In this document: positions 8,359-16,542 of the stretch, in pieces
Layout: each line of letters begins with the position of its first letter
Position numbering within the stretch: position 1 is the stretch's first letter
NCBI GenBank assembly: GCA_945861275.1
Contig: CAMATZ010000012.1
Coordinates: 51,976-115,975, forward strand
Direction of reading: 5' to 3'
Length of the DNA stretch: 64,000 nt
From: Bordetella parapertussis
GTDB lineage: Bacteria; Pseudomonadota; Gammaproteobacteria; Burkholderiales; SG8-41
Program-made: the position numbers and the translations under genes
The notes under the pieces: model-generated
What the model was told of the DNA's origin: nothing
Seen by the model: the letters and a program-made list of their open reading frames with translations, nothing else
The model's database searches: none

Positions 8359-9142
8359 AATAGGCAAATGAACCGTAGCCGACCACGCGCATTTTGTCGC
8401 CGGCAGTGTCGCCGGAATTGCGCACATCGATCATCACGGGCTTCAGCCGGCGCTGTTGCGCCAGCAGGTTAAGCCCGTTGACGGGCGTGGCGCCACAGGC
8501 TTGCTGGTGACTGATGTCCGTGCGCAAACCGAGTATCGCCTGTGCGGTGCCATTATCCATGGTTTGCGCGTCTGCGTAAGGCAGGTAGTGCGACAGATCT
8601 GAACTGATCACAATCAGCGTTTCGTCGCCGCCCCACAGCATATCGATTACCGCCGCAACCTGTTGCGCCGAGGCGCGTCCCACAGCCAGCGGCAGCAGGG
8701 AGAATTCGTCGATGACTTTCTGCAGAAACGGCAGCTGCACTTCAAGAGAATGTTCCAGCCGGTGCGCCTCTGCGTTGGCGCCCACGTAGGACAGCGCCAT
8801 GAGTTTTTTTACCGCATCGGCAGCGATGGGTACTGTGCCCAGTGGCGTGGTAAATGCATCCACGCCGGGCAGCGCCATGCCGTGTATGGTGACGCGGTGT
8901 GTCGGCCCCAGCAGCACCACGCGCTTGATACGCGCCCGCGCGGGAGTGATCAACGCATAGATGCTCGCCGCTACCGGCCCCGAATAAACAAATCCAGCGT
9001 GCGGCGCGATGATAGCCTTGGGCACTGGCGCCATGGTTGCAGGCGTGGCTGCAACCAGCATCGCATCGACAGCGCGCGCAAGTTCTACTGGCTTGCCGGG
9101 GTAGAACATACCGGCGATGGCGGCGGGGCGCACGGATGACAT
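8333..9142 (-). CDS. amrB: AmmeMemoRadiSam system protein B (Memo-like)
   Basis: A 269-residue Memo-family protein. Memo is related to non-haem iron dioxygenases. Visible motifs are AAIAGMFYPG, the metal-site region AIIAPHAGFVYSG, VVLLGPTHRV, AEAHRLEHSLEVQLPFLQ and VISSDLSHYLPY. Their His and Asp residues match the family's metal-ligand positions. ATG 9142 is preferred, with AAGAGG upstream; a GTG at 9163 is in frame but lies at the end of the yidB-like gene. It heads the amrB-amrA-amrS block. Confidence 0.94.
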   Translation of the reverse strand: MSSVRPAAIAGMFYPGKPVELARAVDAMLVAATPATMAPVPKAIIAPHAGFVYSGPVAASIYALITPARARIKRVVLLGPTHRVTIHGMALPGVDAFTTPLGTVPIAADAVKKLMALSYVGANAEAHRLEHSLEVQLPFLQKVIDEFSLLPLAVGRASAQQVAAVIDMLWGGDETLIVISSDLSHYLPYADAQTMDNGTAQAILGLRTDISHQQACGATPVNGLNLLAQQRRLKPVMIDVRNSGDTAGDKMRVVGYGSFAYYEQPRTAH

Positions 9143-9162
9143 GGGATTCCTCTTCAGGTTCA

Positions 9163-9594
9163 CTACTTGCCTATATTGAACGCCCCCAGCATTTTTTCAA
9201 GCGTATCCAGCTGCGGGATTTGCCCGTCCGGCGTGAGCTTATCGACCAGGTCCGGCAGGATTTGCGACAGTCCCGACGCCGCATCACCGTGTGACAAACC
9301 GGCTGACTTTGCCAGTTGTGCGAGCAAGCCGCCGCCACCGAGGGCGCTGCTGATCTGATGCGCGGAAACGGGAAGATTCTGTCCGGTGCCCACCCATGAA
9401 CTCGCGACATTGCCGAGGCCGCCTTGCGTCAACGCGCCGACCAGTGCGCCCAAGCCACCACCCGCGCCGCCAGCGCCTTTGTTCACAATCATCTGCATCA
9501 CCGCGTTAATCAGCGCCGCTTGGCCGGAACCTTGAGCTTGAGATGAGCCTCGGCCGCCCAGCACGGAACCCAGTATCGAGTCGAGTAAACCCAT
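9163..9594 (-). CDS. YidB family protein (DUF937)
   Basis: A 143-residue Gly-rich protein beginning MGLLDSILGSVLGG, as YidB/DUF937 proteins do. Two features of the family follow: a low-complexity GAGGAGGGLGALVGALTQGG region and the conserved end VSAHQISSALGGGGLLAQLA...LSQILPDLVDKLTPDG. An AAGGAAG ribosome site precedes the ATG, and a TATAAT is visible on the minus strand at 9632-9637. It sits 20 bp before amrB and may be co-transcribed. Function is unknown in the family. Confidence 0.88.
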   Translation of the reverse strand: MGLLDSILGSVLGGRGSSQAQGSGQAALINAVMQMIVNKGAGGAGGGLGALVGALTQGGLGNVASSWVGTGQNLPVSAHQISSALGGGGLLAQLAKSAGLSHGDAASGLSQILPDLVDKLTPDGQIPQLDTLEKMLGAFNIGK

Positions 9595-9631
9595 GGCACT
9601 TCCTTTGATAGTGGTGTTGTTTTACATGGGC

Positions 9632-9637
9632 ATTATA
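9632..9637 (-). promoter_or_regulatory. -10 element upstream of the yidB-like gene
   Basis: TATAAT on the minus strand, 37 bp before the ATG of the DUF937 gene. It would drive that gene and perhaps the amrBAS genes behind it. No convincing -35 box is seen. Confidence 0.45.
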
Positions 9638-9717
9638 GGGGATGAAACGGCGGAATTTTGAGTCAGGACTGCTAGAATCGCGCCGATGAAACCCATTTCA
9701 CCCAAACGGCCGGGGCG

Positions 9718-10410
9718 ATGCCTGATATTCACGCGCTGATTCCTGCCGCCGGCACCGGCAGTCGCATGGGCGCTGAAATTCCCAAGCAATATCAAATGCT
9801 TGCTGGGCGGCCGTTAATCCGCCATGCGATCGAGGTGATGTGCGCGTGCGCGCGAGTGCAGCAGGTTTTCGTGGTGTTGTCGCCCACGGACACGCATTTC
9901 CGGCAGCAGGATTGGTCGGCTTTTAAGGGGCGAATGGAGCCGCTGTATTGCGGCGGCGTCACGCGCGCGGCGAGCGTACTGAACGGATTGATGGCGATGG
10001 CCGACGCGGTGGATGCGGACGATTGGGTGATGGTGCATGACGCCGCGCGGCCGTGTTTGACTGCGCGGTTGATTGAGCGACTGATCAATGAAATCGCGGA
10101 CGACAATGTGGGCGGTGTGCTCGCTGTGCCGGTAGCTGATACTTTAAAGCGCAGCGATTCGACGCAGCGTATTGTGAGCACCGAGCCGCGTGATAATTTG
10201 TGGCAGGCGCAAACGCCGCAGATGTTTCGTTACCGCTTGTTGCTGGAGGCATTGCGTGCTGCCAAGTCCGGCACCGTGACCGACGAAGCCAGCGCCATAG
10301 AGCAACTGGGCCTAAAGCCACGCCTGGTAATGGGCAGCCCCGGCAACCTCAAGGTTACCTGGCCTGAAGATATTCATTTTGCGGAAATCAGTTTAAAATC
10401 AAACCTGTAA
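9718..10410 (+). CDS. ispD: 2-C-methyl-D-erythritol 4-phosphate cytidylyltransferase
   Basis: A 230-residue cytidylyltransferase of the MEP isoprenoid pathway, making CDP-methylerythritol from CTP and MEP. The nucleotide-binding start IPAAGTGSRMGAEIPKQY contains the catalytic Arg and Lys. VMVHDAARPCLT and RDNLWQAQTPQMFRYRLL are further family motifs, and the TDEASAIEQLG region closes the substrate site. A TAGAAT possible -10 lies at 9673-9678. In many proteobacteria ispF follows directly; here a secreted unknown follows instead. Confidence 0.96.
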   Translation: MPDIHALIPAAGTGSRMGAEIPKQYQMLAGRPLIRHAIEVMCACARVQQVFVVLSPTDTHFRQQDWSAFKGRMEPLYCGGVTRAASVLNGLMAMADAVDADDWVMVHDAARPCLTARLIERLINEIADDNVGGVLAVPVADTLKRSDSTQRIVSTEPRDNLWQAQTPQMFRYRLLLEALRAAKSGTVTDEASAIEQLGLKPRLVMGSPGNLKVTWPEDIHFAEISLKSNL

Positions 10411-10457
10411 CAATCCCATAGACTATTGAAATGACTGCACGCGGAGAGCCGAAGGTA

Positions 10458-11060
10458 ATGAAGCGCTGGCGCAATTTTGCGCTGGCCTGCGGGATAGCGA
10501 TAGCGATAGCGATAGCGTGCGCGCCTGCGCCGGTGCCGGCACAGCCGGCACTGAAACCCGCGGCGAAAATGGCGCCCAAAGCGGCCGCCAAAGGCCCGCC
10601 GCGCGGCCCGGTGGAAAAGTACGATTGCAAGATTGGCACCGAAGATGAACACGCGCGCATCGCGTTGCTCGCGCAGGGCGGTGAAGTGCAAAGCGTGGCG
10701 TATTACAGCAAATGGAAACCGCGCACCTGCTCTGTCCACTTACAGCGCGGCGACGCCTACAGCAAGTGGAAGGATACCGGAGATGCCACTACGGTGACCA
10801 CCGATTACGGCGATTTTTTGATTCAGACCAGCCGCAGCGAATTTCAACTTTTTTTTCGTGAAGTCGATCGCATGCATTATTGCGGCATGATGGGCAAGCT
10901 CAATGGATCGATGACCGTGACGCGAGGGCCGCGGCGCCAGTGCTCCGTGGAGGGCATCATGCAACGCAACGAGACGGAAGCCCTGAACGAGACCGACGTG
11001 AGCGGCAAGACGGCTGGCGCCGCAAATGACGCCATACCAAAGTCTAGCCCGTCGGACTGA
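10458..11060 (+). CDS. secreted protein of unknown function
   Basis: A 200-residue protein from ATG 10458, chosen because a GAAGG lies just upstream and it gives a clean signal peptide (MKRWRNFALACGIAIAIAIA...PAQPA). An in-frame start at 10431 is possible. The mature part starts with an Ala/Pro/Lys-rich linker. A compact domain follows with four Cys (YDCKIG, RTCSVH, MHYCGMM, RQCSVEG), compatible with two disulfides in the periplasm. The tail is polar. Not recognised; it starts 47 bp after ispD and may share its transcript. The signal peptide core is encoded by a 6-bp tandem repeat. Confidence 0.65.
   Translation: MKRWRNFALACGIAIAIAIACAPAPVPAQPALKPAAKMAPKAAAKGPPRGPVEKYDCKIGTEDEHARIALLAQGGEVQSVAYYSKWKPRTCSVHLQRGDAYSKWKDTGDATTVTTDYGDFLIQTSRSEFQLFFREVDRMHYCGMMGKLNGSMTVTRGPRRQCSVEGIMQRNETEALNETDVSGKTAGAANDAIPKSSPSD
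10493..10516 (+). repeat. 4 x 6 bp tandem repeat (GATAGC)
   Basis: Four exact GATAGC units encode the alternating Ile-Ala core of the signal peptide of the secreted unknown. Unit gain or loss would change the hydrophobic core by two residues without shifting the frame. Confidence 0.85.
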
Positions 11061-11074
11061 TCGCAGACGATTTT

Positions 11075-11962
11075 CTATGGGGCGGATTGCGCGACGAATC
11101 CCGCGGTCATCATCACCGCATCGGCCGCGCCGAGTCCATTGCGCGAGGCCTGGTCAAAACATTCCAGCGCCTTGGCGGTCAGGGGTAATTCGCGTCCCAG
11201 CGAACGGCCCTCTTCAAGCATGGTGCGTAAATCCTTGCGGATGGAATCGATGTCGAACGTCACCGGATCAGGCGCTATGCCGCCCAGTGCAGCGGCCAGT
11301 GACGCACCGCGCGACTTCAGAACATTGGGGCCGCCGGAAGTCTCAGTAAAAATTTCGATCAGTTTCGACGGCTCAAGTCCCAGCGGCTTGCATAACGCCA
11401 ACGCCTCGCCAAACGCCTGCCAATAGACCGCCAGCGGCAGATTAATCGCCAGCTTCATACTCGCGCCCGCACCGATAGCGCCGCAGTGTTCAACGCGCCG
11501 GCACAATTGATCCAGCACCGGCTTCGCGCGCGCAAAGTGCGTGTCAGCGCCCCCCACGAACCCCAATAATTTGCCGTCACGCGCGGGGCCGGTGGTTCCA
11601 CCGACCGGGCAATCGATAAGAAACGCGCCTTTGGCGTTGATCGATTTCGCCAGATTGCGCTCGACCTCGGGGCGCACCGTGCTCATTTCCACGAACAACT
11701 TGCCGCTAACGGCGCCTTCCAGCAACCCGTCCTTGCCGAGGTAAATTGCGTTAATCGCTGCGGCATCGGTGAGTATCGTCAGGATCAACTCACTGCGTGT
11801 GGCGAGTTCGGCAGGCGTTGCAGCCACCTTCGCGCCGGCATCGGCCAGCAGTTTGGTTTTGGCGGCAGTACGATTCCATACGGTTACCTCGTGTCCCTGT
11901 TTCAGCAAGCGGCCCGCCATCTCGGTGCCCATGCGCCCCATGCCCGCGAATCCAATTTTCAA
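11075..11962 (-). CDS. NAD(P)-dependent beta-hydroxyacid dehydrogenase (HIBADH family)
   Basis: A 295-residue dehydrogenase related to 3-hydroxyisobutyrate and tartronate semialdehyde reductases. The Rossmann motif GFAGMGRMGTEMAGRL is at the N-terminus, with VWNRTAAK after strand 2. FVEMSTVRPEVE and the substrate-site block DCPVGGTTGPARDGKLLGFVGG follow. The catalytic-Lys helix reads GAGASMKLAINLPLAVYWQAFGEALAL. The start is TTG 11962, preceded by AAGGAC. The substrate cannot be told from sequence. No operon partner is evident. Confidence 0.9.
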   Translation of the reverse strand: MKIGFAGMGRMGTEMAGRLLKQGHEVTVWNRTAAKTKLLADAGAKVAATPAELATRSELILTILTDAAAINAIYLGKDGLLEGAVSGKLFVEMSTVRPEVERNLAKSINAKGAFLIDCPVGGTTGPARDGKLLGFVGGADTHFARAKPVLDQLCRRVEHCGAIGAGASMKLAINLPLAVYWQAFGEALALCKPLGLEPSKLIEIFTETSGGPNVLKSRGASLAAALGGIAPDPVTFDIDSIRKDLRTMLEEGRSLGRELPLTAKALECFDQASRNGLGAADAVMMTAGFVAQSAP

Positions 11963-12067
11963 TTTGTTGTCCTTTTTAGGCCACGATTTTCCGGACGAAA
12001 TGCTAGCACGCGAAGCACTCCCGCAATCGTCAATAACCCAGCGTTTCGTAACCGCTTGTGTATTTGG

Positions 12068-12073
12068 TATAAT
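12068..12073 (+). promoter_or_regulatory. -10 element of the tRNA-Arg gene
   Basis: TATAAT 10 bp before the 5' end of tRNA-Arg. The -35 region is not obvious. Confidence 0.55.
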
Positions 12074-12083
12074 CCGCCGCTTA

Positions 12084-12160
12084 GCGCCCGTAGCTCAGTT
12101 GGATAGAGTACCTGGCTACGAACCAGGGGGTCGTGGGTTCAAATCCTGCCGGGCGCGCCA
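12084..12160 (+). tRNA. tRNA-Arg (anticodon ACG)
   Basis: A 77-nt cloverleaf including CCA. The acceptor pairs GCGCCCG with CGGGCGC, the D-arm is AGCTCAGTTGGATAGAGT, the anticodon stem is CCTGG/CCAGG with loop CTACGAA (ACG at 12118-12120), and the T-arm contains GGTTCAAATCC. Inosine editing of ACG would read CGN codons. Its 3' half is the left end of a direct repeat, so the gene is the integration target of the adjoining island. Confidence 0.97.
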
Positions 12161-12297
12161 TATAAATCAAGCGGTTAGATGAGAAATCGTCTAGCCGCTT
12201 TTCATTTGCATGGGGACTTTTTGGGGACTTCTGGCCCCTCGAGCCTCCCGCGCAATCATCGCCAAGCTACGATTGGTCCGACTGCGTTCATCCGTGA
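12116..12297. repeat. left copy of the island-flanking direct repeat (attL plus integrase end)
   Basis: These 182 bp run from the tRNA anticodon loop through the 3' end of the tRNA and into the end of an integrase gene. They recur with about 95% identity at 23622-23802. The 3' tRNA half would be the attachment core; repetition of the integrase end as well suggests two related elements inserted in tandem. Confidence 0.85.
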
Positions 12298-12469
12298 TCC
12301 GGTTTAACGCCTCCACCAGCTCACCAATCTGTGCCACCGAGTAGTGAGCCGTCATGCCGGGGCGTATGTGCCACAGAATGTCAGCAATCGTTTCTTCCCG
12401 CACCTCAGCTTCCCGCAACCGCATGCCCACGGTATGGCGTAAATCATGGATGTGCAGATCAGCTATGGC
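12191..12469 (-). pseudogene. tyrosine integrase, C-terminal remnant
   Basis: The minus-strand frame reads ADLHIHDLRHTVGMRL, then ILWHIRPGMTAHYSVAQI and ends shortly before the tRNA. HDLRHT is the box II HxxR of tyrosine recombinases, and MTAHY holds the catalytic Tyr. Upstream of 12469 the frame meets a stop, and the catalytic N-terminal parts are missing. The orientation, with the 3' end against a tRNA, is typical of an integrative element. Now non-functional. Confidence 0.85.
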
Positions 12470-12640
12470 TTACCGCGGATCGTCGACCACTGTCGAACTT
12501 CCCAGCGAACCAAAAAGTACAAGGTCAAGCAAAACCAGCTGACGATTATTTTGACCATACGCGAAGGCGTATCCCTTTCCAGGGACCGACTTGCGCCCTG
12601 GAAATGTCGTCTTGCAGGAGTCGCCCCTTGTGCCTTGGGC

Positions 12641-13621
12641 TCACTCCACCTTGATCTTCCGATCCCGAATCAGATTGCGCCAGCGCTCGATGTCCGACCT
12701 GATGAGAGCCGCTAGCTGGGAAGGCGGTCCGCCCAGCGCGGTCGAACCGTCGGCTTCCAGCACCGCGGCAAAATCCTTGTCCTTTATGATGGCATTGATT
12801 TCCGTGTTCAAGCGGCTGACGATCTCCAGCGGAATGCCTTTCGGGCCCAGGATCGCCTTCCAGTCGTAGGGATCAAAGCCGGGTAGTCCTGCTTCGGGGT
12901 ATGTCGGCACATCGGGCATGGACGGCAGGCGGTGGCTCCCGCCGACGGCCAGCGCGCGGATGCGGCCGGCTTTCACCATTGGGGCCGCCACAGTCGGGTT
13001 TGCCGTGGTCACCGCGATGTTTCCGCCCAGCATGTCCGTCAGTGCCTGCGAGGAGCCTTTATACGGCACGTGGGTCATCTGAATGCCGGTGACCGAAGCG
13101 AAGTGCTCCATATTCATATGCGCGATGGCGCCGATGCCGGCCGTACCGAACATCACCTCGCCGGGATAGCGCTTGGCGGCATTGATCAGATCCCGAAGCG
13201 TTTTGAACGGTGAGTTCGGGGCTACGATGACGACAGCCGGGGAGCGGGCAAGCCCGGCGATGGGCGCAACGTCGTTCAACGGATCGAAGGGCGTCTTGCC
13301 GAGAGACGCTTGGATGCCGTAGGTGCTCGAGAGGGAGAGCAGCGTGTACCCGTCCGGCACCGACCGCACGACGATCTCAGCACCGATGTTGCCGCTGGCG
13401 CCTGCGCGGTTCTCGACGAAGGCCGACATTCCCGTGCGTTCAGTGAGCTTTACAGCCACCTTTCGCGCAATGAGGTCGCCGCCGCCGCCGGGAGAAAAGG
13501 GCACGATGATGCGTATCGGTCGAGACGGATATTGCTGCTGACTCCATGCAGTCGGCGCCAGCACCAAGATCCATCCCAAGGTCATAACGAGAAACGACGG
13601 CAGCAGCAAACCTCCGGTCAT
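12641..13621 (-). CDS. Bug/TctC-family periplasmic solute receptor
   Basis: A 326-residue orphan receptor from ATG 13621, with GAGGGG about 8 bp upstream. A signal peptide ends near TAWSQQQYPSRP. The family blocks IRIIVPFSPGGGGDLIAR, HVPYKGSSQALTDMLGG and RIRALAVGGSHRLPSMPDVPT are all present. A longer frame to 13690 exists but has a poor N-terminus. It lies at the left end of the island beside acyl-CoA genes and may supply their substrate (inference). Confidence 0.9.
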   Translation of the reverse strand: MTGGLLLPSFLVMTLGWILVLAPTAWSQQQYPSRPIRIIVPFSPGGGGDLIARKVAVKLTERTGMSAFVENRAGASGNIGAEIVVRSVPDGYTLLSLSSTYGIQASLGKTPFDPLNDVAPIAGLARSPAVVIVAPNSPFKTLRDLINAAKRYPGEVMFGTAGIGAIAHMNMEHFASVTGIQMTHVPYKGSSQALTDMLGGNIAVTTANPTVAAPMVKAGRIRALAVGGSHRLPSMPDVPTYPEAGLPGFDPYDWKAILGPKGIPLEIVSRLNTEINAIIKDKDFAAVLEADGSTALGGPPSQLAALIRSDIERWRNLIRDRKIKVE

Positions 13622-13691
13622 AATCGGACCCCTCAAAAAAGCGACTTCTTTCCGGCGCGCGGTGTCGCGCGGAGTCGGCCAGAGCGCCACG

Positions 13692-13823
13692 TTAGCACAA
13701 AATACGCGCCTGACCGAGCAACGATACGGCCTCGCGCGCCGGGCTGCCGCCTCGGGAGAGCGTGACGTACGGAATGTGCGACGGCAGCGGGCCGTTGTCC
13801 GCGGGCGAGTCGTAGTCGTTCAT
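13692..13823 (-). CDS. hypothetical short frame (43 aa)
   Basis: A 43-codon frame starting MNDYDSPADNGPLPSHIPYV and ending GQARILC, 70 bp upstream of the Bug receptor on the same strand. Its only support is codon composition like its neighbours and an AGGA shortly upstream of the ATG. It may be the remnant of a larger gene or not expressed. No family recognised. Confidence 0.25.
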   Translation of the reverse strand: MNDYDSPADNGPLPSHIPYVTLSRGGSPAREAVSLLGQARILC

Positions 13824-14062
13824 GTCCTATTCCGGACACTGGACCTTCGACGGAACGACCCTTTTCACGCGCGTCGACGCCTCGTCCGATGCCAGTCTGG
13901 ATCGGCGGCGACCAGGTGCGTCGGGTCCGTTTCGAGAGCAGTTCCTTCCCGTGCAACGCTGGTGCGCAAATTGCAATGAACACGATGCGCACTAGAAGTG
14001 CTAAGACCTTCTCTTCCGTTCGCGTTAAACTTCTACCCATTCGCCATGCACAGGAGATACCG
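13824..14062. other. intergenic stretch between divergent island genes
   Basis: Together with 13622-13823 this forms the 441-bp space between the divergent receptor and hydratase genes. It should hold both promoters, but I see no convincing -35/-10 pair and no repeat. Confidence 0.4.
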
Positions 14063-14881
14063 ATGCCACGAAGATTTGACGGCCTGACGCCTTATGAAGG
14101 CTACGACGACGCAATAGTCGAGAAAACGGACGGGGTGGTCACCTTCACGCTCAATCGGCCGGAAAAGCTCAACGCACTCTCGCCCGCGCTGCGCTTCGGT
14201 CTGAAACGCATTCTGGAGGACGTGAACGACGACGACGATGCCAAGGTGCTGGTGCTCACGGGTGCGGGTCGCGGTTTCTGCGCCGGCGCGGACATGATTG
14301 GGCAGTCGCATTCAAGCAGCCCACCGCCGAGCCGGCAGGACATAGAGGAATCCCGGTTCGGCTGGATCGGACGCTTCCGCACCATGCGCAAGCCCGTGAT
14401 TGCCGCGGTCAATGGCGTGGCGGCCGGGGGTGGTTTCTCTCTGGCGCTCGCCTGCGATGTGCGGATCGCGTCCGATCAGGCGCGCTTCGTGTCGGCATTC
14501 GTCCGGCGCGCAATCCTGCCCGACCAGTCGTCCACCTGGCTGCTGCCTCATCTGGTGGGAACGTCGAGGGCCCTGCTCATGCATTGGCTAAGCGACGAGG
14601 TGAAGGCTGAAGAAGCGCTGCGGATCGGCCTGGCCGACAAGGTCGTGCCGCACGAAGAGCTCATGGCCCGCACGATGGAACTCGCGAACCGGCTGGCGCG
14701 CGGGCCGTCGATCACTATTGAATTGACCAAGCAGGCGGTGTACCACGCGATGGGCGTCTCGCTCGAGACGCACGCGGAATACGAGGAAAATCTGCTCAAC
14801 AAGGTGCACAACACTGAAGACGTAAAGGAGGGGCGGCTGGCATTCCGTGAGAAGCGCCAGCCGGTATTCAAGGGCCGCTGA
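14063..14881 (+). CDS. enoyl-CoA hydratase/isomerase family protein
   Basis: A 272-residue crotonase-fold protein from ATG 14063, with AGGAG 7 bp upstream; longer in-frame starts from 13889 lack a ribosome site. The oxyanion-hole segments are TLNRPEKLNALS, VLTGAGRGFCAGADM and AAVNGVAAGGGFSLALACD. The C-terminal part contains GTSRALLMHWLSDEVKAEEALRIGL. The family acts on acyl-CoA thioesters by hydration, isomerisation or hydrolysis. The position beside a CoA-transferase suggests degradation of an organic acid via its CoA ester. Confidence 0.92.
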   Translation: MPRRFDGLTPYEGYDDAIVEKTDGVVTFTLNRPEKLNALSPALRFGLKRILEDVNDDDDAKVLVLTGAGRGFCAGADMIGQSHSSSPPPSRQDIEESRFGWIGRFRTMRKPVIAAVNGVAAGGGFSLALACDVRIASDQARFVSAFVRRAILPDQSSTWLLPHLVGTSRALLMHWLSDEVKAEEALRIGLADKVVPHEELMARTMELANRLARGPSITIELTKQAVYHAMGVSLETHAEYEENLLNKVHNTEDVKEGRLAFREKRQPVFKGR

Positions 14882-14897
14882 GCGTTCGAGCTGCGTG

Positions 14898-16106
14898 CTA
14901 CCCCAACCCCGGCCCCCGTACGATGCCCCTGGCCGCGAGCACCTGCGCATCGGCATCCGAATAACCCAGTTCACGCAGAATTTCTACGCTATCGCGGCCC
15001 GGCTCTTTCGGTGCTGAATGGCGCACTGAAAAGCTATAAGCGTCGCTCTCGTAGGGGATTGGCGGCAGACGACCGGCAAGATCCCCGATCTGAACAGGCA
15101 GCGTCCGGCCTTCCGAGCGCACGTGCACGTCTTCCTCAAGCACGCTGGATGGCGAGTGGAGCGGCGCAACACATACGTTTGCGGCATCCAGCATGTCGAC
15201 GATCTCATTGCGCGTGTAACGTATGCACACGTCGCTGATACGTTTCTTCAGGATGTCGTGATGCTCGGCACGGCCCGGGTTATGGTCGTAGCCCGGATCC
15301 GCAGCCAGGTCTTCCATGCCGAAGATAGGGCATATTCTCCGCCACTGCCCGTCGCTGACGATGCCGATGAAAACCTGTTTATCGTCCTTGCACACAAAAA
15401 GATCGTAGATCGCAGTGCCGTTACGCTTGCCTGCGTGGCGCTGCGCACGCATCGGCTGCGAAGGCTCGCCGGTGAACTGTGCGGTGGCCATGTGCTGGCC
15501 GACGTAGAACAGCGCGGTCTCGAACAGGCCGCCGGTGATGAGCTGGCCCTTTCCCGTTTTCTCCCGCTGCATGAGTGCCGCCATGACACCGAGCACGGCA
15601 TACGTTGCTGCGCCCATGTCCACAACCGATGCGCCGGCACGCATTGGCTGCCCGGCCGGACCAGTCATGAATGCCAACCCGGAAGCCATCTGTCCGGGCT
15701 CGTCCATCAACGGCCGCGAAGAATAGGGGCCCTTGAGGTAGCCCTTGAGGCTGCAATAGATGAGACGCGGGTTGGCCTCACGCACTTTGGCGTAGCCCAG
15801 GCCCAGCCTGTCCATCGAACCGGGCGCCATATTCTCAATAAGCACGTCGGCGCGATTGATAAGGCGCATCGCGACTTCACAACCATCAGGTGAGGCAAGA
15901 TTGATGACGATACCGCGCTTGTTACGGTTGAAGTAATAGAAAGGACCGTTGCGCCTATTGCCCATGCGGCTTTCCTGGCCGGCATCGGGCGGCTCCACCT
16001 TGATCACGTCGGCACCCATATCGCCGAGCAGCAGGCCGGCAGTAGGCCCGGCTACGATCTGCCCCATTTCAACAACGCGTACTCCTTCAAGTGGCAGGCC
16101 ACTCAT
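14898..16106 (-). CDS. class III CoA-transferase (CaiB/BaiF)
   Basis: A 402-residue family III CoA-transferase, complete. It starts LPLEGVRVVEMGQIVAGPTA and continues LGDMGADVIKVEPP, YYFNRNKRGIVINL and LIYCSLKGYLKG. The catalytic Asp is probably the D of RPLMDEPGQMASGLAFMTG. Its 3' end converges with the enoyl-CoA hydratase 17 bp away. It probably charges an acid with CoA from a donor such as succinyl-CoA; the substrate is unknown. Confidence 0.93.
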   Translation of the reverse strand: MSGLPLEGVRVVEMGQIVAGPTAGLLLGDMGADVIKVEPPDAGQESRMGNRRNGPFYYFNRNKRGIVINLASPDGCEVAMRLINRADVLIENMAPGSMDRLGLGYAKVREANPRLIYCSLKGYLKGPYSSRPLMDEPGQMASGLAFMTGPAGQPMRAGASVVDMGAATYAVLGVMAALMQREKTGKGQLITGGLFETALFYVGQHMATAQFTGEPSQPMRAQRHAGKRNGTAIYDLFVCKDDKQVFIGIVSDGQWRRICPIFGMEDLAADPGYDHNPGRAEHHDILKKRISDVCIRYTRNEIVDMLDAANVCVAPLHSPSSVLEEDVHVRSEGRTLPVQIGDLAGRLPPIPYESDAYSFSVRHSAPKEPGRDSVEILRELGYSDADAQVLAARGIVRGPGLG

Positions 16107-16391
16107 CGCTTGACCTCATTCCGACGTTTCTTCATGGAAATCTGTCCCCGTTACAGTTTGATCTCGCGAATCATAACTCGATGTTACGTTTCAGGGTGTG
16201 TGCTCCGCAATTATTCGATCCGAGGGTGGTAGCCGACAAATCGGGGTTCATGGCATGATTGGCACCTGGTCGCGCTGATCGAGATTGCATTCCAACTTCT
16301 TGCTGACGCTGCGCGACTCACCGTCCTGTTGACCATGTGCTGATGACAGCTCCACTGAAAGCCAGACAATTATCCCTACCTGAGGTCTTCC
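16107..16391. other. intergenic stretch without a visible gene
   Basis: 285 bp upstream of the CoA-transferase and of the fragment at 16392. No open frame of note, no repeat and no clear promoter is seen. Confidence 0.4.
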
Positions 16392-16496
16392 ATGCCGAGA
16401 ATCTCTCCCGCTGACGAAAAGAACAATCCCCTGCTTGCCAAAGTCTATGCGCCGCTTTTATCCAGGCCGAACGGTTGCAATGGGGCAAGGTTATAA
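16392..16496 (+). pseudogene. N-terminal fragment, possibly carboxymuconolactone decarboxylase-like
   Basis: A 34-codon frame reading MPRISPADEKNNPLLAKVYA, then a stop at 16494-16496. The beginning resembles the N-terminus of small alkylhydroperoxidase/carboxymuconolactone decarboxylase proteins, but the body of the gene is absent. Too short for certainty. It lies directly before the EthD-like gene. Confidence 0.3.
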
Positions 16497-16542
16497 AGGC
16501 TGCTGGCGTAACTCTCGATTGAAAGGCAAACACCACCCGATC

